Notes under the pieces: generated by a model
Database searches by the model: none
What the model was told of the DNA's origin: nothing
What the model saw: only the letters and a program-made list of their open reading frames with translations
Shown: positions 4,958 through 6,820 of the stretch, piece by piece
How the letters are laid out: each line of letters starts with the position of its first letter
Position numbering within the stretch: the stretch's first letter is position 1
NCBI GenBank assembly: GCA_016935655.1
Contig: JAFGQM010000026.1
Location: 1 to 6,820 of the forward strand
Source: Candidatus Altarchaeota archaeon
Lineage (GTDB): Archaea > Altiarchaeota > Altiarchaeia > JAFGQM01
Direction: 5' to 3'
Length of the DNA: 6,820 nucleotides
Position numbers and translations under genes: made by a program

Positions 4958-6820
4958 ATGATGGATATGACCAATTTCATGAACGAAGCTCACGTGTCAA
5001 AAAATATAACCTTAATTCTTTTGTTATCCCTAGTCTTGTCTGGCTTTGTAGGGGCCAGGTGCTATTGTGATCCCCCTGAAAAATGCGGCACAACAGCCTA
5101 CGACTGTCATAATCAGCGACCCCGCACTGGCGATAACGTCTGCTGTGATTATGGTACTATAAACAGTGTTGACTATTGTAAGACCGGAATGTCGCCTGAA
5201 GTAAACTCCCGTCATGGATCCACAGGTAATTGCCCTTCGCCGTATGAGTGCCGATGCATCGATTATTGTTTTATGTCTGGCAACGATTTCTATTCTGGGG
5301 ATGGATGCGCCTATACATATGCATGTAACGGTGCCTATGATACTATAGTGGGCACTAATCAATGGGGCTGCTCGATAGTAGAGCCTAGTGCATTCCCGGG
5401 TTTCGAATGTGGTGGCCAGTGCGCTTGCGGCTGCAATTTTTACAATAAAGATGCCAGCTACTGCAATTCGGACCCCGATGACGTCTGGACTTGCTGCGGT
5501 GATAGGAATGTCGGCATACCCTGCAAGGTCGGGAATGACTGGACTGAGGGCTCATGCTGCGACAAGAACGAAAATAACATATACGAGGCCGGGGACTGTT
5601 GCGGTGGAGCAAAGCCATTCTGCAAGGACATAGGCGATGAGAAGATATGTGTCGAGTGCCTAAATAACAATCACTGCCCTGGAGAGGACAATTTGTGCTG
5701 TTGGAGCGATACTGACAACAAGTGTTACGACTCGAATACAAAGCATTGTTGTGATTTAGATTGGTCAACCAAGCAGCCTATGACATGCCCAGGCGCTGAG
5801 GATTCCTGGTGGGATTTTCCATATACCAATTTCGTCGACTGTTGTGACACCGACGGCGACCAGTATGCTGATTCATGCTGTAGCTCTGAAAAGCCATACT
5901 GTGATTCGCGTTATGAACGTGATGTGAACGGTTTCTGCAGGTCTACTGGCGAATCTGAATGCGTCAAATGCATCCATGGTATAGACCAGACATGCCCGGC
6001 TGGCAAGGCCTGTTGCTATGGTGATTGTTACAACCCCGACACGCAGATATGCTGTGGCGACTACTGTGACCACACTATATGCTCGAAGAATTCCAAGGGC
6101 AAAGCCCAATGCTGCGACAAGAACCTTGATGGCAAGTATACCTCAGGCGATTGTTGCGGGTCTAGCACTCCGGTCTGCGGTGCGGATTATGATGTAATAG
6201 ACAGCTTGTGCCAATACGCGAACAAGAACATGTGCTATGAATGCGCCTCGTGGTGGGATTGCGACCAAAATGAAGGCTGTTGTTTCGGGGAATGTTTCAA
6301 TCCGAACAACAAGCTCTGCTGCGGTAACTGGTGTGGGCACGCCATATGTTCACCGTTACCGACTGGTGTCAGCCCCTGTTGCGATTATGATCTGGGGTGG
6401 ATGGACAACCCTTGGTGCTGCATCGGTGCAGGACTCACAAGATCCTGGTGCGCTGGTGATAATGCGATGTTCCAATTCAGTGAATGCAATGATGATTGCT
6501 GTGAGATTCTTCCTACCCCCCCAGTCAGCTGTGAAGCCATTTGCGCAGCGTTGGCAGCGGATACATGTTCAGATAACCCTGGCCACCCATGTTGCACCTC
6601 GGGGCCCGACTTCGGTCAGTGCATAGGCGGGTGTCTACCTGGGTTTAGGACGCCGCCAGCCCCAAACGGCTATCAGTCTCCTACGGTCTGCAGCTGTCTC
6701 AATCTCCAAGTTCAGTGCTTTTGTCCGTGCCTCAACAAACCCGTTATTGTAACCCCGCCCGGTGAGGGCGAGGCGGAAGCAGAGGCAGAAGCCGAAGCCG
6801 AGGCGGAAGCAGAGGCAGAA
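4958..6820 (+). CDS. Large secreted disulfide-rich repeat protein with EF-hand-like loops and Glu-Ala tract (3' end missing)
   Basis: An open frame of 621 codons runs without a stop to the right edge. It begins with a signal peptide: a Lys-containing n-region, hydrophobic ITLILLLSLVLSGF (about 17-30), then VGA at 31-33 as the likely cleavage site before RCYC. By hand count there are 88 cysteines, all between residues 35 and 591, including 18 Cys-Cys pairs. Residues 35-199 form an irregular Cys-rich head. Residues 200-515 are three full and one partial tandem repeats. Residues 525-591 form a second Cys cluster (CSCLNLQVQCFCPC at its end). A short Pro/Val linker leads into alternating Glu-Ala from 605 onward. 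Start could be any of ATG 4958, 4961, 4967 or 4979. Only the first three suit the TATA-like box, and all keep the signal peptide. The arginine at the position before C35 argues against a lipoprotein. A binding, adhesive or surface-coat role is inference. No catalytic motif is seen. Confidence 0.88.
   Translation, partial: MMDMTNFMNEAHVSKNITLILLLSLVLSGFVGARCYCDPPEKCGTTAYDCHNQRPRTGDNVCCDYGTINSVDYCKTGMSPEVNSRHGSTGNCPSPYECRCIDYCFMSGNDFYSGDGCAYTYACNGAYDTIVGTNQWGCSIVEPSAFPGFECGGQCACGCNFYNKDASYCNSDPDDVWTCCGDRNVGIPCKVGNDWTEGSCCDKNENNIYEAGDCCGGAKPFCKDIGDEKICVECLNNNHCPGEDNLCCWSDTDNKCYDSNTKHCCDLDWSTKQPMTCPGAEDSWWDFPYTNFVDCCDTDGDQYADSCCSSEKPYCDSRYERDVNGFCRSTGESECVKCIHGIDQTCPAGKACCYGDCYNPDTQICCGDYCDHTICSKNSKGKAQCCDKNLDGKYTSGDCCGSSTPVCGADYDVIDSLCQYANKNMCYECASWWDCDQNEGCCFGECFNPNNKLCCGNWCGHAICSPLPTGVSPCCDYDLGWMDNPWCCIGAGLTRSWCAGDNAMFQFSECNDDCCEILPTPPVSCEAICAALAADTCSDNPGHPCCTSGPDFGQCIGGCLPGFRTPPAPNGYQSPTVCSCLNLQVQCFCPCLNKPVIVTPPGEGEAEAEAEAEAEAEAEAE
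5555..6502 (+). repeat. Three and a half ~90-residue Cys-rich protein repeats with Asp/Asn loops
   Basis: Units start at residues 200, 295, 385 and 474 of the large Cys-rich protein (bases 5555, 5840, 6110 and 6377), so periods are 95, 90 and 89 residues. Each full unit runs: CC, an acidic loop (DKNENNIYEAGD, DTDGDQYAD, DKNLDGKYTSGD), CC, then a Pro-x-Cys, then C-x(7 or 8)-C-x2-C-x(5-7)-C-x(5-6)-CC, a CYDSNTKHCC / CYNPDTQICC / CFNPNNKLCC segment, and finally CGDYC / CGNWC in units 2 and 3. Loops 1 and 3 have ligands at positions 1, 3, 5 and 12, as in EF-hand and dockerin loops. Loop 2 looks like a thrombospondin type-3 repeat. Unit 4 keeps the two CC pairs (474-475, 487-488) but a degraded loop. 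DNA identity between units is low apart from short runs such as the 15 bases shared by 5555-5569 and 6110-6124, so the duplication is old. Confidence 0.85.
6770..6820 (+). repeat. 30-bp tandem repeat encoding a Glu-Ala dipeptide tract, cut by window end
   Basis: From 6770 the frame is 17 residues of strictly alternating Glu and Ala. At DNA level the unit is 30 bp, beginning gaggcggaagcagaggcaga. The first copy is 6770-6799. The second (6800-6820) is identical over the 21 bases available. The perfect third-base match shows recent DNA-level expansion rather than selection for the dipeptide alone. The peptide is probably a stiff, negatively charged helical spacer between the Cys-rich ectodomain and whatever follows. 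Confidence 0.85.

Noticed and set aside
4958..5066. Lipoprotein signal (lipobox) at the first cysteine of the large protein
   Set aside because: The residue before C35 is Arg within VGARC. A lipobox needs Gly, Ala or Ser there, so ordinary cleavage after VGA is more likely.
5555..6502. CRISPR array or mobile repeat
   Set aside because: The periodicity is about 90 codons at protein level with poor DNA identity and no spacers. It is an internal protein repeat.
5030..6597. Several minus-strand frames of 65-127 residues opposite the large Cys-rich gene
   Set aside because: They are short, unordered and low in complexity, while one plus-strand frame stays open for 621 codons with a signal peptide and regular repeats.
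4958..6820. Metallothionein-like metal store
   Set aside because: The protein is exported, large, aromatic-rich and has ordered CC pairs with acidic loops. Metallothioneins are small, cytoplasmic and lack aromatic residues.

Overview
This window looks archaeal. The evidence is a separate glutaminase subunit of GMP synthase, a SpoIIM/DUF95-type membrane protein, a type II/IV secretion ATPase of the archaeal TadA/PilB-like kind, A/T-rich TATA-like boxes just upstream of several starts, few Shine-Dalgarno sites, and heavy use of ATA (Ile) and AGG (Arg). The very Cys-rich exported proteins resemble those I associate with DPANN-type archaea such as Diapherotrites, Micrarchaeota or Aenigmarchaeota. 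The lineage cannot be settled from this sequence alone.

Layout. Positions 1-2876 hold four genes on the minus strand, in transcription order: a SpoIIM-like membrane protein (2876-1884), guaAA (1877-1296), a small acidic coiled-coil protein (1312-920) and a secretion/pilus-type ATPase that runs off the left edge (847 to <1). The first three are tightly packed (6 bp gap, then a 17 bp overlap) and look like one transcript. The ATPase is set off by 72 bp containing an inverted repeat and its own TATA-like box. Positions 2877-2945 are a short divergent control region built around one palindromic TTTAAA. Positions 2946-6820 hold three genes on the plus strand, all predicted to be exported: a membrane-anchored amidohydrolase (2946-4007), a membrane-anchored protein with 20 cysteines in C-x(10,11)-C helical repeats (4104-4937), and a large secreted protein with about 88 cysteines in its first 591 residues (4958 to >6820). 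The last is stop-free to the window edge.

How the parts may fit. The plus-strand trio reads as a cell-surface cassette: an outward-facing metal-dependent hydrolase followed by two disulfide-rich surface proteins. The last protein has three full and one partial repeats of about 90 residues. Each full repeat places an EF-hand/thrombospondin-type-3-like Asp/Asn loop between vicinal Cys-Cys pairs, followed by a CxxC-x5-7-C-x5-6-CC module. It then enters a Glu-Ala dipeptide tract encoded by a 30-bp DNA tandem repeat, which is cut by the window end. The adjacent secretion ATPase may or may not be connected. That link is inference from proximity only.

No tRNA, rRNA, CRISPR array or insertion sequence was seen. 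No gene-free stretch exceeds 100 bases.
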